Source of the DNA: Pseudomonadota bacterium
GTDB lineage: Bacteria; Pseudomonadota; Gammaproteobacteria; Burkholderiales; Burkholderiaceae_C
Direction of reading: 5' to 3'
DNA length: 58,077 nt
Assembly: GCA_018240325.1 (NCBI GenBank)
Contig: JAFEFZ010000255.1
Coordinates: 1-58,077 of the forward strand
This document shows, piece after piece, positions 1 through 7,564 of this stretch (positions are counted from its first letter, which is position 1; each line of letters starts with the position of its first letter). A program made the position numbers and the translations under genes. A model generated the notes under the pieces. That model was given only the letters and a program-made list of their open reading frames with translations. It had not been told where the DNA came from and did no database searches.

Positions 1-157
1 CTTCGGCATTCAACTCGGCGGCGGCTTCCTCGACCGCCGGATTCATGTCCACCAGCGCCACGGCGCCCACCCGCCGCCCGGCCATCGCGGCCGCCACGGC
101 GCGGCCGATACCGCTGGCGCCCCCCGTGATGACGGCTGTCTTACCCTCGATATGCAT
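1..157 (-). CDS. SDR-family oxidoreductase, N-terminal part (cut by window edge)
   Basis: The first 52 residues of a short-chain dehydrogenase/reductase are visible; the rest lies left of the window. A Rossmann nucleotide-binding motif TGGASGIG follows the first beta strand at about residues 11-18, and an acidic residue ending the second strand (LVDMN) hints at NAD rather than NADP preference. The ATG at 157 is preceded by GAGG about 8 nt upstream. The substrate cannot be told from this piece. The upstream neighbour on the same strand is a phosphate-operon DUF47 gene, with 130 bp between them, so an operon link is possible but not shown. Confidence 0.85.
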   Translation of the reverse strand, partial: MHIEGKTAVITGGASGIGRAVAAAMAGRRVGAVALVDMNPAVEEAAAELNAE

Positions 158-234
158 GGAACCTCGTTGTTTGATTGGATCAGCGCGAACGATATACCGG
201 GCAACTGGCGGCGCACTTACGCACCGCCTGCCGA

Positions 235-249
235 CCCGGGCCGCCCGGG
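235..249 (-). terminator. Short GC hairpin after the phosphate operon
   Basis: CCCGGG, a 3-nt loop CCG, then CCCGGG again form a 6-bp stem about 40 bp downstream of the DUF47 stop. There is no T-run, so it may be only a weak terminator or 3' stabiliser. Confidence 0.25.
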
Positions 250-287
250 GGCGAACGCTCGCGCGCAGCGCAATGCTTCACGAACAG

Positions 288-935
288 TCAGGCCGTCTCG
301 ATCAGGATCTCCTCGATCGTACGCGCGGCCCGACGGCAGTTGTCGACCACCGCCTCCTGCGCGAAATAGAAGCCGCGCAGCTTCATCGCATGCCAGGCGT
401 CGGCGTCGCTGCCCTCGACCGCGAACAGCCGCGTCACCGCCTCGCGCAGCACCTCGCTGCTGCGCAACTCGATCGCGTCGACCTCGCGGCACAGCGGCTC
501 CACCTCGGCCGCGCGCTTGCGCTCGGCCAGCGCCGCCACCGCGCGGCTGAGCTTCAGGCAGGCGTCGGCGCCCAGCGCCGCCATCGTGCGCGCTTCGGGC
601 GTGGCCCGCTCGATGTGGTACGTGCGGATGCCGTTGGCCACGCTTTGCAGCGTGTCGAGCACGCGGTCCAGGTCGAGGATCAGCGTGTGCAGCTTCTCGC
701 GGCTGATCGGCGTGGTGAACGATTCGAGCAGCATGCGGATGAACTCGTCGCGCAACGCGTCGCCGCTGGCTTCGTTGCGGTTGACCTCGTCGATCAGCGC
801 ATCGGGCCGCACATCGCCGTCGCCCAGGCCGGTGATCAGGCGCAGCGTGGCGTTCGCCCCGGCCACCACCCGGTCGGTGTGTGCCGCCAGCATCCGGAAG
901 AACAGCGCGCGGTTCGGGGCGACATCGACGGACAT
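288..935 (-). CDS. DUF47 family protein (PhoU-like), copy A
   Basis: A 215-residue, all-helical, charged protein of the DUF47/PhoU-like family (COG1392), which usually accompanies PiT phosphate permeases and is thought to regulate them; direct biochemistry is sparse. Family hallmarks are an SFTTPISREKLHTL segment around residues 90-105 and a C-terminal FAQEAVVDNCRRAARTIEEILIE helix. GAGG lies about 9 nt before the ATG. It is the last gene of a three-gene operon, with only 13 nt between the PiT stop and this start. A second DUF47 gene (1994-2632) begins the same operon and is clearly homologous, so this is a paralogous pair flanking one transporter. Confidence 0.92.
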   Translation of the reverse strand: MSVDVAPNRALFFRMLAAHTDRVVAGANATLRLITGLGDGDVRPDALIDEVNRNEASGDALRDEFIRMLLESFTTPISREKLHTLILDLDRVLDTLQSVANGIRTYHIERATPEARTMAALGADACLKLSRAVAALAERKRAAEVEPLCREVDAIELRSSEVLREAVTRLFAVEGSDADAWHAMKLRGFYFAQEAVVDNCRRAARTIEEILIETA

Positions 936-948
936 GGCGGCCTCGCTG

Positions 949-1959
949 CTACAGGAAGCTGCGGCCGACCGCCCAGAACAGCGCGGCGATCAGGCCGGCG
1001 GCGGGGATGGTCAGCACCCAGGCGACCACCAGGTTGAGCGTCACCGCCCAGCGCACCGCCTTCACGTCCTGGGCGGTGCCGACGCCGACGATCGCGCCGG
1101 TGATCGTGTGCGTGGTCGACACCGGCACGCCGCCCAGCGTCGCCAGCGCCAGGCTGATCGCGCCGCCCATCGACGCGCACGATCCGCTGACCGAGTTCAG
1201 CCGGGTGATCTTGCTGCCCATCGTCTTGACGATGCGCCAGCCGCCGAGGTAGGTGCCCCAGGCGATCGCACCGTAGCAGGCGTACACCACCCACATCGGC
1301 AGCGTGTGCGCGTCGGTGGTGGCCGCGCCGGCGGTGATCATCAGCAGCCAGATGATGCCGATCGTCTTTTGCGCGTCGTTGCCGCCGTGGCCCAGGCTGT
1401 AGGCGCCGGCGGCGAACAGCTGCCCGTAGCGGAAGTAGCTGCTCGCCTGGTACGGCGTCTTGTTGCGGAACAGCCACGCGACCGCCACCATCAGCAGGCC
1501 GCCGGCGAAGAAGCCCAGCAGCGGCGAGATCACGATGAACGCCAGGATCTTGCCGAAGCCCGACCACAGGATCGGCTCGAGCCCGCCGGCCTTGGCGACT
1601 GCGGCACCCACCAGCCCGCCGACCAGCGCGTGCGACGACGACGACGGGATGCCCCAGTACCAGGTGATGATGTTCCACGCGAGCGCCCCCATCAGCGCGC
1701 CGAAGATCACCACGTGGTCGACGAAGTGCGGATCGACGGTGCCCTTGCCGATGGTCGCGGCCACCCGCAGCTCGAACACCCACAGCGCCAGGAAGTTGAA
1801 GGCCGCCGCGAACAGCACCGCCTGGCGCGGCGTCAGCGCGCCGGTGGCCACGATCGTCGAGATCGCGTTGGCGCCGTCGTGGAAGCCGTTCATGAAGTCG
1901 AAGGCCAGCGCCACCGCGATCAGCAGCGCCAGCGACCACAGGCTGATGGTGAGCGTCAT
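949..1959 (-). CDS. pit: Inorganic phosphate transporter, PiT family
   Basis: A 336-residue integral membrane permease for low-affinity, cation-coupled phosphate uptake. Both halves of the inverted PiT signature are present: FMNGFHDGANAISTIVATGA near residues 22-41, and GGVPVSTTHTITGAIVG in the C-terminal third. About ten hydrophobic segments are seen. It lies between two DUF47 genes (34 nt after one, 13 nt before the other), an arrangement implying co-transcription. No strong Shine-Dalgarno precedes the ATG. No Pho-box-like sequence is obvious upstream, so phosphate control is not shown. Confidence 0.96.
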   Translation of the reverse strand: MTLTISLWSLALLIAVALAFDFMNGFHDGANAISTIVATGALTPRQAVLFAAAFNFLALWVFELRVAATIGKGTVDPHFVDHVVIFGALMGALAWNIITWYWGIPSSSSHALVGGLVGAAVAKAGGLEPILWSGFGKILAFIVISPLLGFFAGGLLMVAVAWLFRNKTPYQASSYFRYGQLFAAGAYSLGHGGNDAQKTIGIIWLLMITAGAATTDAHTLPMWVVYACYGAIAWGTYLGGWRIVKTMGSKITRLNSVSGSCASMGGAISLALATLGGVPVSTTHTITGAIVGVGTAQDVKAVRWAVTLNLVVAWVLTIPAAGLIAALFWAVGRSFL

Positions 1960-1993
1960 CGCCGGTCGCGCTCGGTTTGCCGGGACGGGGCCA

Positions 1994-2632
1994 TCAGGAG
2001 TTCTCGATCAGGATCTCTTCGATCGTCTTGGCCGCGTCCTCGCAGCGGTCGACCACCTCTTCCTGCAGCGCGTAGAACTCGCGCATCTTCAGCGCGTTCC
2101 ACAGCGTGCCGCTGCCGTTGAACAGCGCGGTGATCGCCTTGCGCTGCACCCGGTCGGCCTGCGACTCGATCGCGTCGATCTCCTGGCACAGATCCATCGC
2201 CACCTTGCGGCGGCTCTTGTCGGGCAGCGCCAGCACCGCGCGGTTGAGCTTCAGGCAGGCATCGGCCGCCAGCGATGCCATCTCGCGCGCTTCCACCGTC
2301 GACGCCTCGATGCTGTACATGCCCACCGCGTTGGCCACGTCCTGCAGCGCGTTGAGCACCAGGTCCAGCTCGATCGTCAGCGCATGGATCTGGTCGCGGT
2401 TGATCGGCGTGGTGAACGAGCGGTGCAGCAGCGCGATCAGCCGGGCCTTGATCTTGTCGGCGCGCTGCTCGTTCAGGTTGACCTCGGCCACCAGCACCGG
2501 GATGTCTTCGGTGCCCGCGCCCAGCCCGTTGAGCAGCCGCAGCGCCGCGTTGGCACCGGCGACCACGTGCTCGGAGTGCTCGCTCAGCAATTCGAAGAAC
2601 TCCTTGCGCTGCGGCATCAGGCTGCTGAACAT
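1994..2632 (-). CDS. DUF47 family protein (PhoU-like), copy B
   Basis: A 212-residue DUF47 protein, first gene of the phosphate operon. The start at 2632 is chosen because AGGAG lies 8 nt upstream; a frame extension of 11 residues further upstream would put that ribosome site inside the gene. It shares SFTTPINRDQIHAL and the terminal VVDRCEDAAKTIEEILIE helix with copy A, so the two arose by duplication, although many positions differ. Copy B starts with MFSSLMPQRKEFFELL, the more typical N-terminus of the family. It probably interacts with the PiT permease. The split of work between the two copies is unknown. Confidence 0.92.
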   Translation of the reverse strand: MFSSLMPQRKEFFELLSEHSEHVVAGANAALRLLNGLGAGTEDIPVLVAEVNLNEQRADKIKARLIALLHRSFTTPINRDQIHALTIELDLVLNALQDVANAVGMYSIEASTVEAREMASLAADACLKLNRAVLALPDKSRRKVAMDLCQEIDAIESQADRVQRKAITALFNGSGTLWNALKMREFYALQEEVVDRCEDAAKTIEEILIENS

Positions 2633-2667
2633 CGAACGGGCTCCTGCGCGTCGGTTGCGGCTCAAAG

Positions 2668-2680
2668 GCGCGGCAGTCTA
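2668..2680 (-). promoter_or_regulatory. Putative -10 element (TAGACT) for the DUF47-PiT-DUF47 operon
   Basis: TAGACT occupies 2680-2675 on the minus strand, placing a start site near 2668 and a leader of about 36 nt before the ATG at 2632. No convincing -35 is seen in the GC-rich divergent spacer. Confidence 0.4.
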
Positions 2681-2828
2681 GCCGCACCGGCCGGCCGGCG
2701 CGCACGCCGGGCCGGGCGAGGCCTGCGGCGGCGCGTTCAGCCGGGGTTCATCCGCGATCGCCAAGAATCCGCCGCGAGTGCGCCGCAGCAGGTGCCCGAG
2801 GCAGCCCGACCATCATCCGAGGTACGAC

Positions 2829-3983
2829 GTGACGCGAGCGATTCCATGCGGCAGACGCGGGCCACGGGCCGCCGCCTTCGGGTTGTTGATCCTGGCGGCG
2901 GGCACGGCGGCCGCGCAGGCGCCGGCCGATCAGCGGCGCACGCTCACGGCGCAGCAGATCGCCGCGCTGGGCATCCGCGTCGAGCCTGCCGGTGCCGATC
3001 GGGCCGCACCGCGGCTGCGCTATCCGGCCCAGGTGGTGATCCCGGTGATGCAGCAGCGGCTGGTGGCCGCGCCGCTGCCGGCGCTGGTCGAGACGCTGCA
3101 GGCCGCGGTGGGCGACCCGGTCCGGGCCGGGCAGACGCTGGCGGTGCTGCGCAGCACGTCGGCCGACGAGTGGCAGCGCGACGCCGCCCAGGCGGACAGC
3201 CAGGCCGAACTGGCGCGCCGCAGCCTGGCGCGCGACGAGGAACTGTTCGCGCAAGGGCTGATCGCGCAGTCGCGGCTGGACGCCGCACGTGCGCAGGCCC
3301 GCCAGGCCCAGGCGCAGCAGTCGCAGCGGCACCGCGCGCTCGAGCAGGCCGGCGTGGCCGGCGGCAGCGGCCGGATCGTGCTGCGCGCGCCGATCGCGGG
3401 CGTGGTGCTCGAGCAGAGTGCGGTCGTCGGCCAGCGGCTGGAGCAGGCCGCGCCGCTGTACCGGATCGCGGCGCTGAACCCGCTGTGGGTCGAGATGCAG
3501 GTGCCGGCTGCCGATGCGCCGGCGCTCGCGCTCGGCCGCGGCGTGCGCGTGGAGCCGGGGCCGGGCCGCGCGGCGGCCGGCGTGAAGCCGGTCGAAGGCC
3601 ACCTGATCGCGATCGGCCGCAGCGTCGACGCGGTCACCCAGACCGTGCTCGCGCGCGCCGAGGTGCGCGCGCCCGGCGACACCCTGCGTGCCGGGCAGAC
3701 GGTGGTGGCGGCGGTGGAGATGCCGGCTGGCGCAGGCACCGTGCTGCTGCCGGCCGCAGCGGTGGCCGAGGACGGCGGCACGACCGTCGTGTTCGTGCAG
3801 GAGGCGCCCGGCACCTTCCGGCGCGTGCCGGTGGAAGTGGCACGCACCGCGCAGGGCATGGCCCAGGTCAGCGGCGTGGCCGCCGGCGCGCAGATCGTCG
3901 TGGCCGGCACCGCGTCGGTCAAGGCGGTGTTCGCGGCGCCCGCGGCATCCGCGGCATCCGCGGCATCCGCGGCAACCCGATAG
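2829..3983 (+). CDS. RND efflux periplasmic adaptor subunit (heavy-metal type)
   Basis: A 384-residue membrane-fusion protein that links an inner-membrane RND pump to an outer-membrane channel in the periplasm. The GTG start at 2829 is preceded by CGAGG with 6-7 nt spacing and gives a clean signal peptide (positive N-terminus, hydrophobic LLILAAGTAAAQA, likely cut after AQA). Next come a biotinyl/lipoyl-like hairpin half (VGDPVRAGQTLAVL), an alpha-helical coiled coil (ELARRSLARDEELFAQ, about residues 115-165), the second half (IVLRAPIAGVVLEQ) and a beta-barrel. It heads an efflux operon. No His- or Met-rich metal site is visible. The C-terminus ends in an Ala/Ser tail encoded by 9-bp repeats. 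Confidence 0.9.
   Translation: MTRAIPCGRRGPRAAAFGLLILAAGTAAAQAPADQRRTLTAQQIAALGIRVEPAGADRAAPRLRYPAQVVIPVMQQRLVAAPLPALVETLQAAVGDPVRAGQTLAVLRSTSADEWQRDAAQADSQAELARRSLARDEELFAQGLIAQSRLDAARAQARQAQAQQSQRHRALEQAGVAGGSGRIVLRAPIAGVVLEQSAVVGQRLEQAAPLYRIAALNPLWVEMQVPAADAPALALGRGVRVEPGPGRAAAGVKPVEGHLIAIGRSVDAVTQTVLARAEVRAPGDTLRAGQTVVAAVEMPAGAGTVLLPAAAVAEDGGTTVVFVQEAPGTFRRVPVEVARTAQGMAQVSGVAAGAQIVVAGTASVKAVFAAPAASAASAASAATR
3942..3977 (+). repeat. 9-bp tandem repeat, about four copies, at the end of the adaptor gene
   Basis: Three exact copies of GCGGCATCC (3942-3950, 3951-3959, 3960-3968) are followed by GCGGCAACC (3969-3977), just before the TAG stop. The unit is three codons long, so copy-number change would lengthen or shorten an SAA tail without frameshift. 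Confidence 0.9.
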
Positions 3984-4007
3984 CGGCGCCGACGCCGCCT
4001 GCCGGCC

Positions 4008-7000
4008 ATGTTGTCCCGCCTGATTTCGTTCGCACTGCGCCAGCGGCTGCTGATGCTGGTGCTCGCCGCCGGCCTGACCGCGGCCGGCGTGATCGCCTGG
4101 CGCGGCCTGCCGATCGACGCCTTCCCCGACGTGTCGTCGACCCAGGTCAAGATCATCCTCAAGGCGCCGGGCATGACGCCCGAGGAGGTCGAGACCCGGA
4201 TCACCACGCCGATCGAGCAGGAACTGCTCGGCATACCCCGCCAGGTGATGCTGCGCTCGATCTCCAAGTACGCGCTGGCCGACATCACGCTGGACTTCGA
4301 GGACGGCACCGACGTGTACTGGGCGCGCCAGCAGGTGGGCGAGCGCCTGGCGGGCGCGTTGAAGGCGCTGCCGCCCAACGCCGACGGCGGGCTCGCGCCG
4401 ATCACGACGCCGCTGGGCGAGATGTTCATGTTCACCCTGGAAGGCCCGCAGCCGCTCGACGAGAAGCGCTACGTGCTCGACTGGGTGCTGCGCCCCGCCC
4501 TGCGCACGCTGCCCGGCGTTGCCGACGTCAACAGCCTGGGCGGCAAGGTGCGCACCTTCGAGGTCGTGCCGGACCCGGTGGCGCTGCTGGCGCGCGGGGT
4601 CACGCTCGCCCAGCTGCAAGGGGCGATCGAGGCGGGCAACCGCAACGACGGCGCCGGGCGGCTGGCCAACGGCGAGGAGGCGCTGATCGTGCGCGCCGAG
4701 GGCGCGGTGCACGAGCTCGAGGACCTGCGCCAGACGGTGCTGCGTGCGTCCGACGGGCGCGTGGTGCGCGTCGGCGACGTCGCGCAGGCGCGCGCAGGCG
4801 CCCTCACCCGCTACGGCGCGGTCACCCGCGACGGCGAGGGCGAGGCGGTCCAGGGGCTCGTGCTCGGGCTGCGCGGGGCCAACGCGCGCCAGGTGGTCGC
4901 GGCGGTCAAGTCGCGGCTGGCGGAGCTGGCGCCGTCGCTGCCGCCGGGGATGACGGTGGTGCCGTTCTACGACCGCAGCGGGCTGGTCGATCGCGCGGTG
5001 GCCACGGTCGGCCGCGCGCTGCTCGAGGCGGTGGTGCTGGTGACGCTGCTGCTGCTGGCGTTCCTGGGCAACCTGCGCGCGGCGATCGTGGTCGCGATGA
5101 TGCTGCCGCTGTCGGCGCTCGGCACCTTCGTGCTGATGCGCCAGTTCGGGCTGTCGGCCAACCTGATGAGCCTCGGCGGCCTGGCGATCGCGATCGGCAT
5201 GCTGGTCGACGGTGCGGTCGTGGTGGTCGAGAACGTCGAGACCGCACTGGCCCGCGACCGCACGCGCCGCCAGCCGCTGCTGCATCTGGTCTACAGGGCC
5301 GGCCGCGAAGTCGCCGCGCCGGTGGCTTCGGGGATCGCGATCATCATCATCGTGTTCCTGCCGCTGCTCAGCCTGCAAGGGCTCGAGGGCAAGCTGTTCG
5401 CGCCGGTCGCGCTGACGATCGTGTTCGCGCTGGCGGTGTCGCTGCTGCTGTCGCTGACGCTGGTGCCGGTGCTGGCTTCGTGGCTGCTGCGCAGCGCGCC
5501 GGCGCACGAGCCATGGCTGGTGCGCCATCTGGCGCGCGGCTATGACCGCGTGCTCGCGTGGGCGCTGGCACACGAGCGCTGGGTCGCGGGCGTGGCGCTG
5601 GCCCTGTTCGTCGCCGCGGGCGCGGTCTTCACCCAGCTGGGCAATTCGTTCATGCCGCAGCTCGACGAGGGCGACATCATCATGCAGCTGGAGAAGCTGC
5701 CGTCGATCGGGCTGGAGGCGTCGGTGGCGCTGGACCTGCGGCTGCAGCGTGCGATCCGCGAGCGCGTGCCCGAGGTCAAGAACATCGTCGCGCGCACCGG
5801 CTCGGACGAGTTGGGGCTCGACCCGATGGGCCTGAACCAAAGCGACACCTTCCTGGTGCTGGCGCCGCGGGATCAGTGGCGCCGCCCGGACAAGGAATGG
5901 CTGATCGGCGAGCTGCGTGCGGTGGCCGCGGATTTCCCGGGCGTCGACGTCGGCTTCACGCAGCCGATCGACATGCGCATATCCGAGATGCTCACCGGCG
6001 TGCGCGGCGACCTTGCCGTCAAGATCTACGGCCCGGATCTGGCGGCGCTGAGCCGGCTGGCGGCGCAGGTCGAGGCAGTGATCGCAGCGCTGCCCGGCGC
6101 CACCGATACGCTGACGCAGCGCAACGAGGGCGTGCAGTACTTGCAGGTCGGCATCGACCGCCTGGCCGCCGGCCGCGCCGGGCTGGACGCCGAGCGCATC
6201 CAGGCCGACCTGCGGCGCTGGATCGAGGGCGAGCCGGTCGGCGTGGTGCACGCGGCGGGCCGGCGCACGCCGATCGTGATCCGCGGCAGCGAATCGCTGC
6301 GCGCCTCGCCGGCCGGATTCGAGGCGCTGCGCCTGACGACCGACGCCGGCATTTCGATTCCGCTGACGGCGGTGGCGAACCTGGAACGCGTCGACGGACC
6401 GGTGTACGTGGCGCGCGAGCAGGCGCAGCGCTTCGCCGTGGTGCAGGCCAACGTGCGCGGACGCGACCTGGTCGGCTTCGTCGACGAGGCGCGCGCCGCG
6501 GTGGCGCGCCAGGTCGAACTGCCCGCCGGCTATGCGCTCGCCTGGGGCGGGCAGTTCGAGAACCAGCAGCGCGCCGCGCGGCGGCTGGCGGTGGTGATCC
6601 CGGTGGCGCTGGCGCTGATCGCCTTCCTGCTGTTCTCCACCTTCGGCTCGCTGCGCCAGACGCTGCTGGTGCTGCTGAACATCCCGCTGGCGCTGGTCGG
6701 CGGCGTGTTCGGGCTGGCGATCGCGGGCGAGTACGTCTCGGTGCCCGCCTCGGTGGGCTTCATCGCGCTGCTCGGGATCGCGGTGCTCAACGGCGTGGTG
6801 CTGGTCAGCCACTTCAACCAGCTGCTCGCGCAGGGAATGCCGGTCGCGCAGGCGGCGGTCGCCGGCGCGAAGCGGCGGCTGCGGCCGGTGATGATGACCG
6901 CCGCCATCACCGCCGGCGGGCTGGTGCCGCTGCTGTTCGCCACCGACCCGGGTTCCGAGATCCAGCGCCCGCTGGCGATCGTGGTGATCGGCGGGTTGGT

Positions 7001-7097
7001 GTCGTCGACCGCGCTGACGCTGCTGCTGCTGCCGGCGATGTTCCGGCGCTTCGGTGCAGCGCCGGTGCCCCTTTCCGACGCGGAGGTCCGGACATGA
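4008..7097 (+). CDS. Heavy-metal efflux RND permease (CzcA/CusA family)
   Basis: A 1029-residue inner-membrane RND pump, the proton-driven engine of the tripartite system. It has the usual 12-helix layout with two large periplasmic loops. The fourth helix has the HME signature (MLVDGAVVVVENVE) with Asp401 and Glu408. The position of the second Asp that CzcA has six residues earlier is Ala395 here, as in CusA. The periplasmic QPIDMRISEMLTGVRGD segment looks more like the divalent-metal members. The metal is therefore not resolved. The TGA overlaps the start of the DUF3240 gene (ATGA), implying translational coupling. Confidence 0.93.
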   Translation: MLSRLISFALRQRLLMLVLAAGLTAAGVIAWRGLPIDAFPDVSSTQVKIILKAPGMTPEEVETRITTPIEQELLGIPRQVMLRSISKYALADITLDFEDGTDVYWARQQVGERLAGALKALPPNADGGLAPITTPLGEMFMFTLEGPQPLDEKRYVLDWVLRPALRTLPGVADVNSLGGKVRTFEVVPDPVALLARGVTLAQLQGAIEAGNRNDGAGRLANGEEALIVRAEGAVHELEDLRQTVLRASDGRVVRVGDVAQARAGALTRYGAVTRDGEGEAVQGLVLGLRGANARQVVAAVKSRLAELAPSLPPGMTVVPFYDRSGLVDRAVATVGRALLEAVVLVTLLLLAFLGNLRAAIVVAMMLPLSALGTFVLMRQFGLSANLMSLGGLAIAIGMLVDGAVVVVENVETALARDRTRRQPLLHLVYRAGREVAAPVASGIAIIIIVFLPLLSLQGLEGKLFAPVALTIVFALAVSLLLSLTLVPVLASWLLRSAPAHEPWLVRHLARGYDRVLAWALAHERWVAGVALALFVAAGAVFTQLGNSFMPQLDEGDIIMQLEKLPSIGLEASVALDLRLQRAIRERVPEVKNIVARTGSDELGLDPMGLNQSDTFLVLAPRDQWRRPDKEWLIGELRAVAADFPGVDVGFTQPIDMRISEMLTGVRGDLAVKIYGPDLAALSRLAAQVEAVIAALPGATDTLTQRNEGVQYLQVGIDRLAAGRAGLDAERIQADLRRWIEGEPVGVVHAAGRRTPIVIRGSESLRASPAGFEALRLTTDAGISIPLTAVANLERVDGPVYVAREQAQRFAVVQANVRGRDLVGFVDEARAAVARQVELPAGYALAWGGQFENQQRAARRLAVVIPVALALIAFLLFSTFGSLRQTLLVLLNIPLALVGGVFGLAIAGEYVSVPASVGFIALLGIAVLNGVVLVSHFNQLLAQGMPVAQAAVAGAKRRLRPVMMTAAITAGGLVPLLFATDPGSEIQRPLAIVVIGGLVSSTALTLLLLPAMFRRFGAAPVPLSDAEVRT

Positions 7098-7447
7098 CTG
7101 CCCCTTCGCCCCTGGTCTGCCTGACGCTGCTGCTCCCGGCGAGCGCCGAGGACCGGGTCATTGACTGGCTGCTCGAGCAGCCCGACCGGCCTATCGAGTT
7201 CAGCGTGCATCGGGTGGCGGCGCGCGGGCCGCTGGTGCGGCTTCGGGCCGACGACGAGCAGGTACAGGGCTTCGCCGAGCGCGCGGAGGTCAAGCTGATC
7301 CTGGAGCGCGACCTGTGCCGGTCCCTGGTCAGCTCGCTTCGCGCGCTGCTCGAGGAGGTGGAAGGCGGCTGGTGGACCCTGCCTGTCGAAGCCTTCGGCA
7401 CCTTCGGCCGGCTGTCGGCGCGCGAAGTGGCCGGGGAACGGTCATGA
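7094..7447 (+). CDS. DUF3240 family protein
   Basis: A 117-residue soluble protein of the DUF3240 family, small proteins typically encoded beside heavy-metal RND pumps in betaproteobacteria and of unknown function. Its size and alternating pattern suggest a ferredoxin-like fold, perhaps a PII-like cytoplasmic sensor (inference). A GGAGGT Shine-Dalgarno sits 6 nt before the ATG, and the ATG overlaps the permease stop. Its own stop codon TGA (7445-7447) is the first codon of a tandem 60-bp repeat that separates it from the TolC-like gene. Confidence 0.8.
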   Translation: MTAPSPLVCLTLLLPASAEDRVIDWLLEQPDRPIEFSVHRVAARGPLVRLRADDEQVQGFAERAEVKLILERDLCRSLVSSLRALLEEVEGGWWTLPVEAFGTFGRLSAREVAGERS

Positions 7448-7504
7448 GCCCGCTGGGCCGCCCCAAGGGCGAATACCGCAGGGCGCAGCCCGAAGGTTGC
7501 CCTA
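7445..7504 (+). repeat. 60-bp stop-to-start repeat, tandem unit 1
   Basis: The unit opens with the TGA stop of the DUF3240 gene, contains GGGCCGCCCCAAGGGCGAA and CCGCAGGGCGCAGCCC, and closes with GAAGGT, 6 nt, then A of an ATG. It matches unit 2 at 52 of 60 positions; only 2 of the first 47 differ. It has no internal stop in the TolC frame. Confidence 0.95.
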
Positions 7505-7564
7505 TGACCCCGCCGGGCCGCCCCAAGGGCGAATACCGCAGGGCGCAGCCCGGAGGTACTCCAG
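7505..7564 (+). repeat. 60-bp stop-to-start repeat, tandem unit 2
   Basis: The second copy directly abuts the first. It ends with GGAGGT, a 6-nt spacer and G of the GTG that starts the TolC-like gene, so the element supplies the ribosome binding site and first base of that gene. A third copy lies after aspS (27577-27636). Confidence 0.95.

Noticed and set aside
2748-6812. 1354-codon frame antisense to the RND permease
   Set aside because: Composition is His/Arg/Gln-rich with no domain, and the plus strand encodes a full RND pump.
7444-7564. Upstream ATG starts (7444, 7504) for the TolC-like gene
   Set aside because: They would place 20-40 residues of translated repeat before the signal peptide; GTG 7564 has the best ribosome site.
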